This document shows, piece by piece, positions 23,166 to 31,976 of a stretch of DNA of 44,067 nt. A program made the position numbers and the translations under genes. The notes under the pieces are model-generated. The model saw only the letters and a program-made list of their open reading frames with translations, searched no databases and was not told the origin of the DNA. Origin of the DNA: Eubacterium pyruvativorans (lineage in GTDB: Bacteria; Bacillota; Clostridia; Peptostreptococcales; Anaerovoracaceae). Position 1 is the stretch's first letter; every line of letters starts with the position of its first letter. The stretch covers positions 1 through 44,067 of the forward strand of contig NZ_FNBF01000016.1 of NCBI RefSeq assembly GCF_900102225.1. The letters run 5' to 3'.

Positions 23166-24497
23166 TTAACGGAAAAACAGCAGTGCATCCAGCAGAAACA
23201 CCGGACCCAGGATGCAGACAGACCACTTCATGTACCCGAAGAAGGACGGCATGCGGATGCCGTTCTCGTCAGACATGGACTTCACCATGAAGTTCGGGGC
23301 ATTGCCGATGTAGGTGTTGGCTCCCATGAAGACAGCGCCGCAGGAGATGGCCGCCAGCATTTCCGCCGGCACGGTGCCCAGCAGGGTGTGGATGCCCTGG
23401 GTGAAATGCAGGGATCCGGCGGTGGTCAGGAACACCATGTAGGTCGGCGTGTTGTCCAGGAAACTGGAGAGCAGGCCGGTGAGAACGAACATCTGGTACG
23501 GCTTGTCAATGTCCATTTCAGGTCCCAGATGCTTCAGAACGATCAGGGCCGGCTGCATGGTGATGAAGATGCCGATGAAAAGGACGGCAACTTCCTGGAT
23601 GGCGCCCCAGGTGAAGTGGTTGCGCCGGCGGACTTCCCGGGGGGTGGTGCGGAAGGAGAGCCAGGCAGCTAGCAGGATGATGGCCACTTCAACCACGCTG
23701 GTCAGCGGGAACTTCAGCGTCGGGGTGATGGGAATCCCTTTACCTTTGAAGAACGCATAGTTCGGCAGGATTCCGCTGATCAGCACTGCACAGATGATCA
23801 TGAGGAGGAACAGCAGGTTGTGAACCCCTTCCAGTTTCAGGGTGGTATCCGGCTTACTGAGATCCGGACGGCAGCCCTCTTCGATGTCCTTCCGGTATGC
23901 TTTCCGGTCGATTCGGTAGAACACAAACAGGAGAACCGCCGTGTTCAGAATCATGACCGGAAACAGGCGGAAGCTCCAGGCGAACGGAACGCCCTGCATG
24001 AATCCCATCAGCAGCGGCGGATCTCCCACCGGTGTGAGACAGCCGCCGATATTGGAAATGAGAAAAATGAAAAAAATCATAATATGATGACGGCGGGTGC
24101 GCCAGGAATTCATCTGGATGACCGGCCGGATCATCAGCATGCTGGACCCGGTGGTGCCGATGAAGCTGGACAGCAGCGTGCCCACCAGCAGCAAAAAAAC
24201 ATTGATCCGGGGGGATCCTGCCAGATCGCCTTCAAACCGGATGTTGCCGGCGACACAGTACAGTCCCAGCAGCAGAACAATGAAGGTGAGATAGTCGTTG
24301 ACGATACCGTCCGCAGCAGTCTCCAGGCCCGAGGCGATGCCGTACTTCACAGAAAGCAAAACGACAGCCAGAACAGCCCAGAATCCGGTTATCAGTGGCA
24401 TGTGTTTCTCCCAGATCCGGGGATTCAGGATCGGGAACAGCGCAATCGATAGCAGCATTCCGACGAAGGGAATGCAGGTCCACAGAGGTTCTTGCAT
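23166..24497 (-). CDS. Ion-transporter-superfamily protein (Na+/H+ antiporter or citrate type)
   Basis: 443 residues, about 11 membrane spans. Characteristic inverted-repeat loops of the ArsB/NhaD/UIT group are clear: TTGSSMLMIRPVI and NIGGCLTPVGDPPLLMGF in the first half (about 113-160) and LDNTPTYMVFL and GANTYIGNAPNFMVKSM in the second (about 345-410). Relatives are annotated as sodium:proton antiporters or dicarboxylate carriers. ATG 24497 is preceded by CGGAGAAA. On the minus strand TGGTATTAT (24526-24534) is an extended -10 candidate. It leads a two-gene operon with the kinase-like gene. Confidence 0.85.
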   Translation of the reverse strand: MQEPLWTCIPFVGMLLSIALFPILNPRIWEKHMPLITGFWAVLAVVLLSVKYGIASGLETAADGIVNDYLTFIVLLLGLYCVAGNIRFEGDLAGSPRINVFLLLVGTLLSSFIGTTGSSMLMIRPVIQMNSWRTRRHHIMIFFIFLISNIGGCLTPVGDPPLLMGFMQGVPFAWSFRLFPVMILNTAVLLFVFYRIDRKAYRKDIEEGCRPDLSKPDTTLKLEGVHNLLFLLMIICAVLISGILPNYAFFKGKGIPITPTLKFPLTSVVEVAIILLAAWLSFRTTPREVRRRNHFTWGAIQEVAVLFIGIFITMQPALIVLKHLGPEMDIDKPYQMFVLTGLLSSFLDNTPTYMVFLTTAGSLHFTQGIHTLLGTVPAEMLAAISCGAVFMGANTYIGNAPNFMVKSMSDENGIRMPSFFGYMKWSVCILGPVFLLDALLFFR

Positions 24498-24821
24498 GAT
24501 AATTTCTCCGAGAAGATAAACAAATATAATACCAAAACAACAAAAATAATCAGGGGACTCCGGCCGCCGGAGGGTGCTCCCCTGCGCCGAAAAACGGTCC
24601 CAACCTCCATTTTACCACGGAAAAGCGGGAATTGTGAAAAAATATAACAATTTCTTTACATGGGGCGGCCGGCCCATGAGCGTGCGGCCGGCCTATGAGC
24701 GTGCGGTCAGAAAGGAGCAGGCGGCCGGGAGATGTGGTACAATAAGGAAAAGCGGTGCGAGAGGTGAATTACGCACAATCAATTTCTATCAGGCGCAGCA
24801 AGGCGCACATGGAGGCAAGAA
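24498..24821. repeat. Intergenic region with a 19-bp GC-rich direct repeat
   Basis: The 324 bases between two divergent genes hold GCGGCCGGCC(C/T)ATGAGCGT at 24665-24683 and 24684-24702 in direct tandem, then a partial third unit. TACAAT at 24738-24743 is a plus-strand -10 candidate for the acetyltransferase gene, and the minus-strand extended -10 box lies at 24526-24534. A lone GTGCG-N12-CGCAC dyad (24755-24776) follows. I see no gene. Confidence 0.7.
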
Positions 24822-25316
24822 ATGAGCACAGAACTGGTGCTGGCCTACGATCATCCGGAGGAGATCCGGGAACTGTTTAATGAATATACGGAAATGCTGG
24901 TCAGGGAAGACCCGCATTTTGCTGCGTTTCTGGAACTGCAGCATTATGATGATGAGCTGAAACATCTGGAAAAGAAATACGGATTGCCGGATGGTCGGCT
25001 CTACCTGGCATTCGTGGACGGCACAGCGGCCGGCACCGTGGGGCTTCGAAAACTGGATGAGAACTGCGGTGAGCTGAAACGGCTCTATGTAAAACCGGAA
25101 TTCCGGGGCCGCCGGCTTGGAAAGCAGCTGACAGAGCGAATTATACTGGATGCAAAGAGCATCGGATACACAGAGCTCAGGCTGGACACACTGCCGTTCC
25201 TGAAGCGGGCGATTCACATGTATCAGGAGCTGGGATTCGTTCCAATCGAACGGTACAACGACAGTCCCATGGACACTTCTATCTATCTGAGCCTGGATCT
25301 TAAACAGCGAAGGTGA
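24822..25316 (+). CDS. GNAT-family N-acetyltransferase
   Basis: 164 residues from ATG 24822 behind GGAGGCAAGA. The GNAT fold is visible: beta strands LYLAFVDGTAAGTVGLRKL (motif D/A lead-in), ELKRLYVKPEFRGRRLGKQLTERIILDAK (about 85-113; the R/Q-x-x-G-x-G/A acetyl-CoA loop appears as RGRRLGK) and FLKRAIHMYQELGFVPI (motif B, about 126-142). Acetyl-CoA would be the donor; the acceptor is unknown. It is followed at once by the GC-rich flank of repeat element B. Confidence 0.9.
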   Translation: MSTELVLAYDHPEEIRELFNEYTEMLVREDPHFAAFLELQHYDDELKHLEKKYGLPDGRLYLAFVDGTAAGTVGLRKLDENCGELKRLYVKPEFRGRRLGKQLTERIILDAKSIGYTELRLDTLPFLKRAIHMYQELGFVPIERYNDSPMDTSIYLSLDLKQRR

Positions 25317-25397
25317 TAGCGTTCGGCCCGGGCGAGTGCGTTCGGCTGACGGGAGTACGGACCCCCGGGCTGGTTGGTTGGCTGGCCGTCCGGGCGA

Positions 25398-25869
25398 GTG
25401 CGGAAATCCATTTTTTCTGGATTTCGCACCCATTTACGGCCGATTCAGGTGAAAATCAGGGGCGACACGATTTCGCCGGGTGCGAAATTACGAAAAACTT
25501 CATTTCCGCACTTCGCCGCATTGATGGTAAATTTTAACATCGTAATTATTCTACTCAACACACATATATCAAATACAATCACCGGCTTTTCCGTTCGTTC
25601 TCCGAGCATGTCACAGTTGGCTCCGGAATGACCGATCGGAAGCTGGGCTATTTTTTGTCTATCACAAAAAAGTGTATCCGATCTTCCCGCCAAGTTTAGG
25701 TGCGGAAAACGGCTTTTCGTCAGAATCGCACCTTCGGAGGCCGCCGGGATAAATTAACCGGGATTTTCTTTTGTTTTCGCACCCTCGAAACCGTGATTTA
25801 GGTGCGATTCGGGCATATTTGGGCAATTCCGCACCTTCTCCATACAGTATACACGAAAACCGCATACAA
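25398..25869 (+). repeat. GTGCG-box element, copy B
   Basis: Box starts: 25398>, 25425<, 25480>, 25507<, 25700>, 25727<, 25778<, 25802>, 25830<, then CCGCATACAA at 25860. The gaps (27, 55, 27, 193, 27, 51, 24, 28) match copies A and C. The first pair makes the clearest hairpin: GTGCGGAAATCCA (25398-25410) with TGGATTTCGCAC (25418-25429), one bulge. CGGGCGAGTGCG occurs at 25329 and 25391 at the left border. A second TTGCATACAA box lies at 25901-25910. No gene is present from 25317 to 26228. Confidence 0.87.
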
Positions 25870-26008
25870 GCCTGCCATCCGGTCCCATGAAACGCCCTGA
25901 TTGCATACAATCTGTAAGTTAGGTTGCTCTTCTGAGCCTAATGAAGGACGGTTTTACTGCGTTTGCGCACTCTTTGCTTTAGTGATTTAATTCGTGAAAT
26001 TACGCAGT

Positions 26009-26070
26009 AGATCGGCCAGACCGCGTAGCAGATCGGCCAGACCGCGCAGCAGATCGGCCAGACCGCGCAG
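26009..26070. repeat. 21-bp GC-rich tandem repeat after copy B
   Basis: AGATCGGCCAGACCGCG starts at 26009, 26030 and 26051, a period of 21. It ends 36 bases before the -35 box of the fatty acid operon. Confidence 0.9.
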
Positions 26071-26105
26071 TGAACCGCCTCGACAGAAGGAATCGAAAAC
26101 AGGAG

Positions 26106-26134
26106 TTGACGTACGTGAAATTGGATGGTAATAT
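26106..26134 (+). promoter_or_regulatory. Promoter of the fatty acid synthesis operon
   Basis: TTGACG (26106-26111) and TAATAT (26129-26134) are exactly 17 bases apart, directly after the minisatellite. Confidence 0.7.
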
Positions 26135-26140
26135 GCTTAA

Positions 26141-26162
26141 AGTATTTTAACTAAAAAATATT
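26141..26162. promoter_or_regulatory. Candidate operator at the fatty acid operon start site
   Basis: An AT-rich inverted repeat (AGTATTTT, six-base centre, AAAATATT; one mismatch) begins seven bases after the -10 box, where transcription should start. Fatty acid operons in Bacillota are commonly repressed by FapR or FabT at such positions, but the sequence does not clearly match either consensus and neither gene is in the window. Confidence 0.4.
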
Positions 26163-26228
26163 AAATAAAATTATTGAACAAGGAGAAGGCGGATGCCGGT
26201 ATCGGCTGCCGTACGGAAAGGAAACATT

Positions 26229-26468
26229 ATGAAGTATTTTGATGAAATCAAGGGGCAGATTGTCGATTTTCTGGGAGTGGACGAAGCGAAGATCACGCCG
26301 GAAGCGAAGTTGAAGGAGGATCTGGGAATTGATTCTTTGGATGCGGTGGAGCTGGCTATGGCAATCGAAGAGGCGTTCGATATCAAGATTGACGATGAGG
26401 ATCTGAAGAAACTCATTACGGTGCAGGATATCGTCAATTGTGTGGAAAAGAACACTGCGGCGAAGTAG
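26229..26468 (+). CDS. acpP: Acyl carrier protein
   Basis: 79 residues from ATG 26229, the usual ACP N-terminus (MKYFDEIKGQIVDFLG). An ATG at 26193, 12 codons upstream, has the stronger ribosome site (AAGGAG, seven bases) and would add an unusual MPVSAAVRKGNI extension. S36 in the DSLDAVELAMAIEE motif receives the 4'-phosphopantetheine arm on which fatty acids are built. The protein is acidic and four-helical. It is the first gene of the fatty acid operon and lies 20 bases before accB. Confidence 0.95.
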   Translation: MKYFDEIKGQIVDFLGVDEAKITPEAKLKEDLGIDSLDAVELAMAIEEAFDIKIDDEDLKKLITVQDIVNCVEKNTAAK

Positions 26469-26488
26469 CTGGAAGACGGGCGGATAGT

Positions 26489-26980
26489 ATGGAAGATACA
26501 AAGCTTTATGAATTGATCGACCGGTTCGAAGGGTCATCGCTGACGCTGCTGCATCTGGAAGAGGGGGATCTGAAGATCCGACTTGAGCGGGCCCTGACGC
26601 CGGGCGCATTGCCTGCGTCGGCCGGTTCTGCTGTGTCGAGCGCCTGCAGCAGTCCGTCGGCCGGTTCTGCTGTGTCGGCCGGTTCTGCTGCGCCGACCGC
26701 CTGCAGCCCATCGACCGCCTGCAGCCCGGCCTCCGCTGCGTCGGCTCAGGTGAAGGCGCCGCTGGTGGGGGTGTTCTATGCGGCGCCGAAGCCGGAGGAA
26801 CCGCCTTTCGTTCAGGTGGGGCAGGAAGTGCGGAAGGGGCAGGTGCTCTGTCTGGTGGAAGCGATGAAGATGATGAATGAACTGACTTCCCCGGTGGACG
26901 GGATTGTCCGTGCCATACACGGCAGGAACGGGGAACTGGTGGAGTTTGATCAGGTTTTGTTCGAGATCGAAGCGAAGTGA
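26489..26980 (+). CDS. accB: Biotin carboxyl carrier protein of acetyl-CoA carboxylase
   Basis: 163 residues from ATG 26489; the longer frame upstream overlaps acpP and is not needed. An N-terminal helical part (1-35) is joined by a linker (about 36-87) of Ala, Ser, Pro and Cys to the biotinyl domain (88-163), whose EAMKM motif carries the biotinylated K127. The linker DNA is built from short internal repeats (TCGGCCGGTTCTGCTG three times, ACCGCCTGCAGCCC twice) and contains several Cys, unlike the Pro/Ala linkers of most relatives. It works with accC (biotin carboxylase) downstream. The ribosome site is weak. Confidence 0.95.
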   Translation: MEDTKLYELIDRFEGSSLTLLHLEEGDLKIRLERALTPGALPASAGSAVSSACSSPSAGSAVSAGSAAPTACSPSTACSPASAASAQVKAPLVGVFYAAPKPEEPPFVQVGQEVRKGQVLCLVEAMKMMNELTSPVDGIVRAIHGRNGELVEFDQVLFEIEAK

Positions 26981-27008
26981 GACGGGAAGAATTCGTGAGG
27001 GTGGAACT

Positions 27009-28415
27009 ATGTTGAAGAAAGTGCTGATTGCCAACCGGGGAGAGATTGCGGTGCGCATTATCCGGGAATGTTATGACAACGGTATTCAGCCGGTGGCGGT
27101 ATATTCCACGGCGGACCGGGACAGTCTTCACCGGAAGCTGGCGGCCCGTTCGGTCTGTATCGGCGGTCCCCGGGCGGAAGACAGTTATCTGAACACCGGA
27201 AACATTATCGAAGCGGCGCTTCGCACCGGGTGCGACGGCATTCATCCGGGGTTTGGTTTTTTGTCAGAAAACAGCGGGTTCGCCCGGGAATGCCGGGAGG
27301 CAGGCCTGGTATTTATCGGACCCTCTCCGGAGACGATCGATCAGATGGGGAACAAGGCACGGGCCCGGGAACTGATGGAAAAAGCCGGTGTTCCCACGGT
27401 GCCGGGTTCCGACGGAACTGTGAAGACGGCGGAGGAAGCGGCTGCTGTCGGCGATCGGATCGGGTATCCGGTTTTGCTGAAAGCTTCAGCCGGCGGCGGC
27501 GGCCGGGGCATGCGCCGGGCGGACAGTCACGAAGAAGCGCTGGAGGCATTCACCGCCGCTTCCCGGGAGGCAGAGACCTGTTTCGGCAATGGGGAGATGT
27601 ATGTGGAGAAACTGATTCTTTCCCCGAAGCACATTGAATTTCAGATTCTGGCGGACCGGTACGGCAACACGATTCATTTAGGAGAGCGGAACTGTTCGAT
27701 CCAGCGCCGGAATCAGAAGATGCTGGAGGAGGCACCGGCCTGGGGCATTTCCCGGGAAATGCGGGATGAGATGGGCCGGGCGGCAGTGCGGGCGGCTGTG
27801 GCGGCAGGATATGAAAATGCCGGAACGGTGGAGTTCGTGACAGACCGGGAGGGAAATTTCTACTTCATTGAAATGAATACCCGGATACAGGTGGAGCACC
27901 CGGTGACGGAAATGGTGACCGGTGTAAATCTCATCCGGGAGCAGCTCCGGATTGCGGCAGGACAGAAATTGAGTTTGTCCCAGGAGGATGTGGAGATCCG
28001 GGGCCATGCCATTGAATGCCGGATCACGGCGGAGAAACCGGAGGCGGGGTTCACCCCGGATCCCGGGAAGGTCCGTTTCCTGCATTTCCCCGACGGGAAC
28101 GGGGTACGGGTGGACAGCGCATTATACAGCGGATGCGGGATCAGCCCGTTCTATGACCCGATGATCGCGAAGATTATTGTCCGCGGGGATACCAGACTGG
28201 AAGCGGTCCGGAAGATGCGCCGGGCGCTGGCGGAGACCATCATCGGCGGTGTTTCCTCCACTCTGCCTGTGCAGTATCTGATGATGTATAACGGCGCATT
28301 CCTGCGGGGTGACTATGATACGGGATTTCTGGAAGAGAATCTGGACCAGCTGGTGAAGATGTGCAGCGCCGTGGATGCGGCGGGTGCCGGAGGGGCAGCG
28401 GAGGAAGTGAAGTAA
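27009..28415 (+). CDS. accC: Biotin carboxylase subunit of acetyl-CoA carboxylase
   Basis: 468 residues from ATG 27009 (MLKKVLIANRGEIAVRII); the longer frame upstream overlaps accB. It has the N-terminal biotin carboxylase fold, the ATP-grasp domain with the glycine-rich loop KASAGGGGRGMR (about 159-170), the EMNTRIQVEHPVTEMVTG catalytic segment (about 287-304) and the C-terminal domain. It carboxylates biotin on AccB using ATP and bicarbonate. The last 20 residues form an Ala/Gly-rich tail. Its stop overlaps an ATG at 28415 of the accD frame. Confidence 0.96.
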   Translation: MLKKVLIANRGEIAVRIIRECYDNGIQPVAVYSTADRDSLHRKLAARSVCIGGPRAEDSYLNTGNIIEAALRTGCDGIHPGFGFLSENSGFARECREAGLVFIGPSPETIDQMGNKARARELMEKAGVPTVPGSDGTVKTAEEAAAVGDRIGYPVLLKASAGGGGRGMRRADSHEEALEAFTAASREAETCFGNGEMYVEKLILSPKHIEFQILADRYGNTIHLGERNCSIQRRNQKMLEEAPAWGISREMRDEMGRAAVRAAVAAGYENAGTVEFVTDREGNFYFIEMNTRIQVEHPVTEMVTGVNLIREQLRIAAGQKLSLSQEDVEIRGHAIECRITAEKPEAGFTPDPGKVRFLHFPDGNGVRVDSALYSGCGISPFYDPMIAKIIVRGDTRLEAVRKMRRALAETIIGGVSSTLPVQYLMMYNGAFLRGDYDTGFLEENLDQLVKMCSAVDAAGAGGAAEEVK

Positions 28416-28441
28416 TGCGGCGGGCGCTGCGGGAGGTGAAG

Positions 28442-29317
28442 ATGGATCCGTTTCAGGAACGAAGTGTATTTCTGGATAATCTGGACCGGCTTTTCGGGAA
28501 GATCCACAGGAGAGCCGGAGGCGGCCGGGAGGAGCAGGAAGTAATGGCCTGTCCGGCCTGCGGCAGCCGGTATTCGAAGCGAACGCTGGCGGAGTCTTTT
28601 TTTGTCTGCCCTGCCTGCGGCCGGCATTTCCGCATGCCGGCCCATGCCCGGATCCGCATGACGCTGGATCACCGGAGTTTCCGGGAATTCGCCGGCAGTG
28701 TGCGGGGGGATGATCCGCTGGGGTTTCCGGGGTATCCGGAGCAGATCCGCCGGGCGGAGGAACGTTCCCGCCTGCGGGAAGCTGTGGTTACCGGCACCGG
28801 CAGGATCGGCGGACACCGGGCTGCGGTGGCGGTGATGGACAGCCGGTTTCTGATGGGCAGTATGGGAACCGCCGTAGGGGAGAAGATTTCCCGGACGGCG
28901 GAGTATGCGACGAAGAAACGGCTGCCGCTGGTGATTTTCGCTACTTCCGGGGGCGCCAGGATGCAGGAGGGGATTTTGTCTCTGATGCAGATGGCGAAGA
29001 CCGCTGCAGCGATCGGACGGCACGGGGATGCGGGGCTGCTATATATATCGGTATTGACCGATCCGACCACCGGCGGGGTCACCGCCAGTTTTGCCAGTCT
29101 GGGGGACATCATTCTGGCGGAACCGCAGGCGCTGATCGGGTTCGCGGGGCCCCGGGTGATCCGGCAGACGATCCGGCAGGAGCTTCCGGAAGGGTTTCAG
29201 CGGGCCGCCTTCCAGGAGGAGCACGGTTTCGTGGACCGGGTGGTTCCCCGGAGCGAAATGCGGCAGACGCTGGCGGACCTTTTGGAACTGCATGAGAAGA
29301 GAGGGCACAGACGATGA
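28442..29317 (+). CDS. accD: Acetyl-CoA carboxylase carboxyltransferase subunit beta
   Basis: 291 residues from ATG 28442, which has GGAGGTGAAG immediately upstream; ATG 28415, overlapping the accC stop as TAATG, is an alternative adding nine residues. The zinc ribbon is complete (C37, C40, C56, C59) and is followed by the crotonase-like carboxyltransferase core with FATSGGARMQEGILSLMQMAK and TDPTTGGVTASFASLGD oxyanion segments. Together with AccA it transfers the carboxyl group from biotin to acetyl-CoA to make malonyl-CoA. Its stop overlaps the accA start (ATGA). Confidence 0.95.
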   Translation: MDPFQERSVFLDNLDRLFGKIHRRAGGGREEQEVMACPACGSRYSKRTLAESFFVCPACGRHFRMPAHARIRMTLDHRSFREFAGSVRGDDPLGFPGYPEQIRRAEERSRLREAVVTGTGRIGGHRAAVAVMDSRFLMGSMGTAVGEKISRTAEYATKKRLPLVIFATSGGARMQEGILSLMQMAKTAAAIGRHGDAGLLYISVLTDPTTGGVTASFASLGDIILAEPQALIGFAGPRVIRQTIRQELPEGFQRAAFQEEHGFVDRVVPRSEMRQTLADLLELHEKRGHRR

Positions 29318-30111
29318 AGGAGAAACTGAGTGCGGCGGACCGGGTCAGGAAGGCCAGGGATCCGAAGCGGCCGGTGACAGGAGAATATGTGGAGGCTCTG
29401 ATCCGGGGATTTCAGCCTCTGGCCGGGGACCGTCTGTTTGGAGAGGACCCCAGTGTGCTGGGGGGCATCGGGTGGTTCCATGACATGCCGGTGACGGTGA
29501 TCGGTCATCAGAAGGGACGGTCGCTGGAGGAGAACGTGAAGTACCGGTTCGGGATGCCGGACCCGGAAGGTTACCGGAAGGCCGTCCGTCTCATGAAGCA
29601 GGCGGAGAAGTTCGGCCGGCCGGTGATTACTTTCGTGGATACGCCGGGGGCTTACCCGGGAATGGATGCGGAAGAGCGGGGGCAGGGGGAGGCGATTGCC
29701 CGGTCGATTCTGACCATGAGCCGTCTCCGGGTTCCCAGTGTGGCGGTATTCATCGGAGAAGGGGGCAGCGGCGGCGCTCTGGCCCTGGGTGCGGCGGACC
29801 GGGTGATTATGCTGGAGAACAGCATCTACTCGATTCTCTCTCCGGAAGGATTCGCCAGTATTCTCTGGAAGGATGCGGGCCGGTGGGAGGAAGCGGCGGA
29901 AGTGATGAAGCTGACGGCCGGGGATCTGGAAGAACTGGGCATCTGCGATCTGGTGATTCCGGAAGACGGAGACCGGGGGCAGCTCTTCGACCGGGTGGAC
30001 CGGGGAATCCGCCGGGAACTCCGGCCGCTGATCGGTATGAGCGGGGAGGCTCTGGTGAAGGAGCGGTACCGGAGATTCCGCAGGTTCGGCGGAAAGAGGC
30101 AGAAAGGATGA
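29314..30111 (+). CDS. accA: Acetyl-CoA carboxylase carboxyltransferase subunit alpha
   Basis: 265 residues, within the range of clostridial AccA proteins, which are shorter than the E. coli one. Motifs: VIGHQKGR (about 68-75), FVDTPGAYPGMDAEERGQGEAIA (about 108-130) and IGEGGSGGALALGAADRVIMLENSIYSILSPEG (about 147-179). It forms the catalytic heterotetramer with AccD. The start overlaps the accD stop by four bases. Confidence 0.95.
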   Translation: MKEKLSAADRVRKARDPKRPVTGEYVEALIRGFQPLAGDRLFGEDPSVLGGIGWFHDMPVTVIGHQKGRSLEENVKYRFGMPDPEGYRKAVRLMKQAEKFGRPVITFVDTPGAYPGMDAEERGQGEAIARSILTMSRLRVPSVAVFIGEGGSGGALALGAADRVIMLENSIYSILSPEGFASILWKDAGRWEEAAEVMKLTAGDLEELGICDLVIPEDGDRGQLFDRVDRGIRRELRPLIGMSGEALVKERYRRFRRFGGKRQKG

Positions 30112-30118
30112 TCAGGAT

Positions 30119-31063
30119 ATGGCAGGAATCGTAGTGAAAGGGCTGGGGTATGCCCACGGAAGGCGCAGCGTGTCCAATGAGGACATGGCCCGCACCGTGG
30201 ATACCAGTGACCGGTGGATCCGGGAGAAGACCGGGATCCGGTCCCGGTATTTTGCGGAGGACCGGACGAATACGGATATGGCCTGCGCCGCAGCGGAGAA
30301 GGCGATCGCCTCGGCGGGAATTTCCCGGGAAGAAATCCGGTGGCTGATCGTCTGTACTTTCACGCCGGATGACCGGACTCCTTCCACTGCCTGCGCCGCA
30401 GCGGGAAGCCTGGGGCTCCGGCAGGATGTGCTGGCGCTGGATATTAACGGTGCCTGCTCCGGATTCATCTACGGCTGTGAACTGGCCGGCGGACTGCTGC
30501 ATTCCCGAGATGGAAAGGGATATGCACTGGTGATCGGCAGTGAGAAGATCAGTCCCCGCATGGATATGAAAGACCGGAGCACCTGTGTGCTGTTCGGAGA
30601 CGGTGCGGGGGCGGCCGTGCTGGCCTGGGATGAATCGGCGGTGTTCCGGTTCCGGGGCGGATGTGTTCCCGACCGGGATGTGCTGTACTGTGACCAGAAG
30701 CAGGGGCTGATTCACATGAACGGCCAGGAGGTGTACCGGTTTGCAGTGAGCCGGGTTCCGGCGGAAATCCGGGCTCTGATGGAGGAGAACAGTCTGTCGG
30801 AGGAGGATGTGGACTGGTATGTGCTGCATCAGGCCAATGAAAGGATCATCGACAGCGCAGTCCGGCGGCTCGGGAAACCGGAGAAGAAGTTTTTCAAGAA
30901 CCTGTACCACTATGGGAATACGTCCGCAGCGTCGATTCCCATCGCTCTCTCGGAGATGGAAGAGAAAGGGCTGCTCCGGGGCAGAAAGCGGATTCTTGCT
31001 GTGGGATTCGGTGCAGGACTGACCTATGGAAGTATGTATATTGAAGTAGATATAGAGGTGTGA
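30119..31063 (+). CDS. fabH: 3-oxoacyl-ACP synthase III
   Basis: 314 residues, ATG eight bases after accA. The catalytic triad is visible: C113 in DINGACSGFIYG, H237 in LHQANERI and N267 in YGNTSAAS. FabH condenses an acyl-CoA primer with malonyl-ACP to start each fatty acid; branched or straight primer preference cannot be read here. ADQ-like R residues for CoA binding (DRWIREKTGIRSRY) are near the N-terminus. Confidence 0.95.
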   Translation: MAGIVVKGLGYAHGRRSVSNEDMARTVDTSDRWIREKTGIRSRYFAEDRTNTDMACAAAEKAIASAGISREEIRWLIVCTFTPDDRTPSTACAAAGSLGLRQDVLALDINGACSGFIYGCELAGGLLHSRDGKGYALVIGSEKISPRMDMKDRSTCVLFGDGAGAAVLAWDESAVFRFRGGCVPDRDVLYCDQKQGLIHMNGQEVYRFAVSRVPAEIRALMEENSLSEEDVDWYVLHQANERIIDSAVRRLGKPEKKFFKNLYHYGNTSAASIPIALSEMEEKGLLRGRKRILAVGFGAGLTYGSMYIEVDIEV

Positions 31064-31064
31064 A

Positions 31065-31976
31065 ATGAATCTGAATCAGATACTGGGAACGGAATTTCCG
31101 ATCATTCAGGGAGGCATGGCGAATGTGGCTACCGGCGCCTTTGCTGCAGATATGTCCAATGCAGGCATTCTGGGAACCATCGGAACCGGCGCTATGGATG
31201 GGGAAACGGTGCGGAAGCATGTGCGGACGGCGAAAGCCCGCACAAAGAAACCTTTTGCCGTCAACATCATGCTGATGAACCCGGATGCGGACGTAATCGC
31301 CCGGGTCTGTGTGGAAGAAGGGGTTTCCGTGGTCACCACCGGTGCCGGAAACCCGGGAAAATACATTGACCAGTGGAAGGATGCCGGGATCAAGGTGTTC
31401 CCGGTGGTTTCCTCGGTGGCCCTGGCCAGGCGCCTGGAACGGCTGGGGGTGGACGGCATCATCGCAGAAGGCTGTGAGAGCGGCGGCCACATCGGAGAAC
31501 TCACCACCATGGTGCTGCTGCCCCAGGTGGCAGATGCGGTGAACGTTCCGGTGATCGGGGCGGGAGGCATCGCCACCGGACGGCAGCTTCGGGCGGCGGA
31601 GATTCTGGGAGCCTGCGGCGCACAGGTGGGCACCTGCCTTCTGGTCAGCGAAGAATGTCCGATCCACGAGAATTACAAGGCGGAAGTCCTGAAGGCCCGG
31701 GACAACAGCACCATCGTCACCGGGCGGATCGGCGCTTCTCCGGTGCGGGTTCTGAAGAATCCCATGGCCCGTCAGTATGTAAAGCGGGAGAAGGAAGGGG
31801 CCGGCTTCGAAGAACTGGAGCGCTATACCCTGGGCGCCCTGCGGAGAGCGGTCCTCGAAGGGGACACCCGGAACGGCTCCCTGATGGCCGGTCAGGTCAG
31901 TGCCATGGTGCATGAAATTCTGCCTGCCCGTACGATCATTGAAAGGATGATGAAGGAATATGAAGAGCTTGGATAA
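31065..31976 (+). CDS. fabK: Enoyl-ACP reductase II
   Basis: 303 residues, two bases after fabH. FMN TIM-barrel of the FabK/nitronate monooxygenase group: PIIQGGMANVATGAFAADMSNAG at the N-terminus, VVTTGAGNPG, VAEG-like AEGCESGGHIGE with H142, and GAGGIATGRQ. The usual ENR motif reads EGMESGGHIGE; here Met is Cys. It reduces the enoyl-ACP double bond with NAD(P)H and is the only enoyl reductase in this otherwise complete operon, so triclosan-sensitive FabI is not expected to be needed. It overlaps the next gene by 17 bases. Confidence 0.92.
   Translation: MNLNQILGTEFPIIQGGMANVATGAFAADMSNAGILGTIGTGAMDGETVRKHVRTAKARTKKPFAVNIMLMNPDADVIARVCVEEGVSVVTTGAGNPGKYIDQWKDAGIKVFPVVSSVALARRLERLGVDGIIAEGCESGGHIGELTTMVLLPQVADAVNVPVIGAGGIATGRQLRAAEILGACGAQVGTCLLVSEECPIHENYKAEVLKARDNSTIVTGRIGASPVRVLKNPMARQYVKREKEGAGFEELERYTLGALRRAVLEGDTRNGSLMAGQVSAMVHEILPARTIIERMMKEYEELG

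Noticed and set aside
24755-24776. GTGCG-N12-CGCAC as another part of the GTGCG-box element
   Set aside because: Spacing is 12 rather than 22-23 and no partner boxes are nearby.
25981-26070. 21-bp repeats (and the 20-bp repeats at 40451) as a CRISPR array
   Set aside because: Units are in direct contact with no unique spacers, and no cas genes are present.
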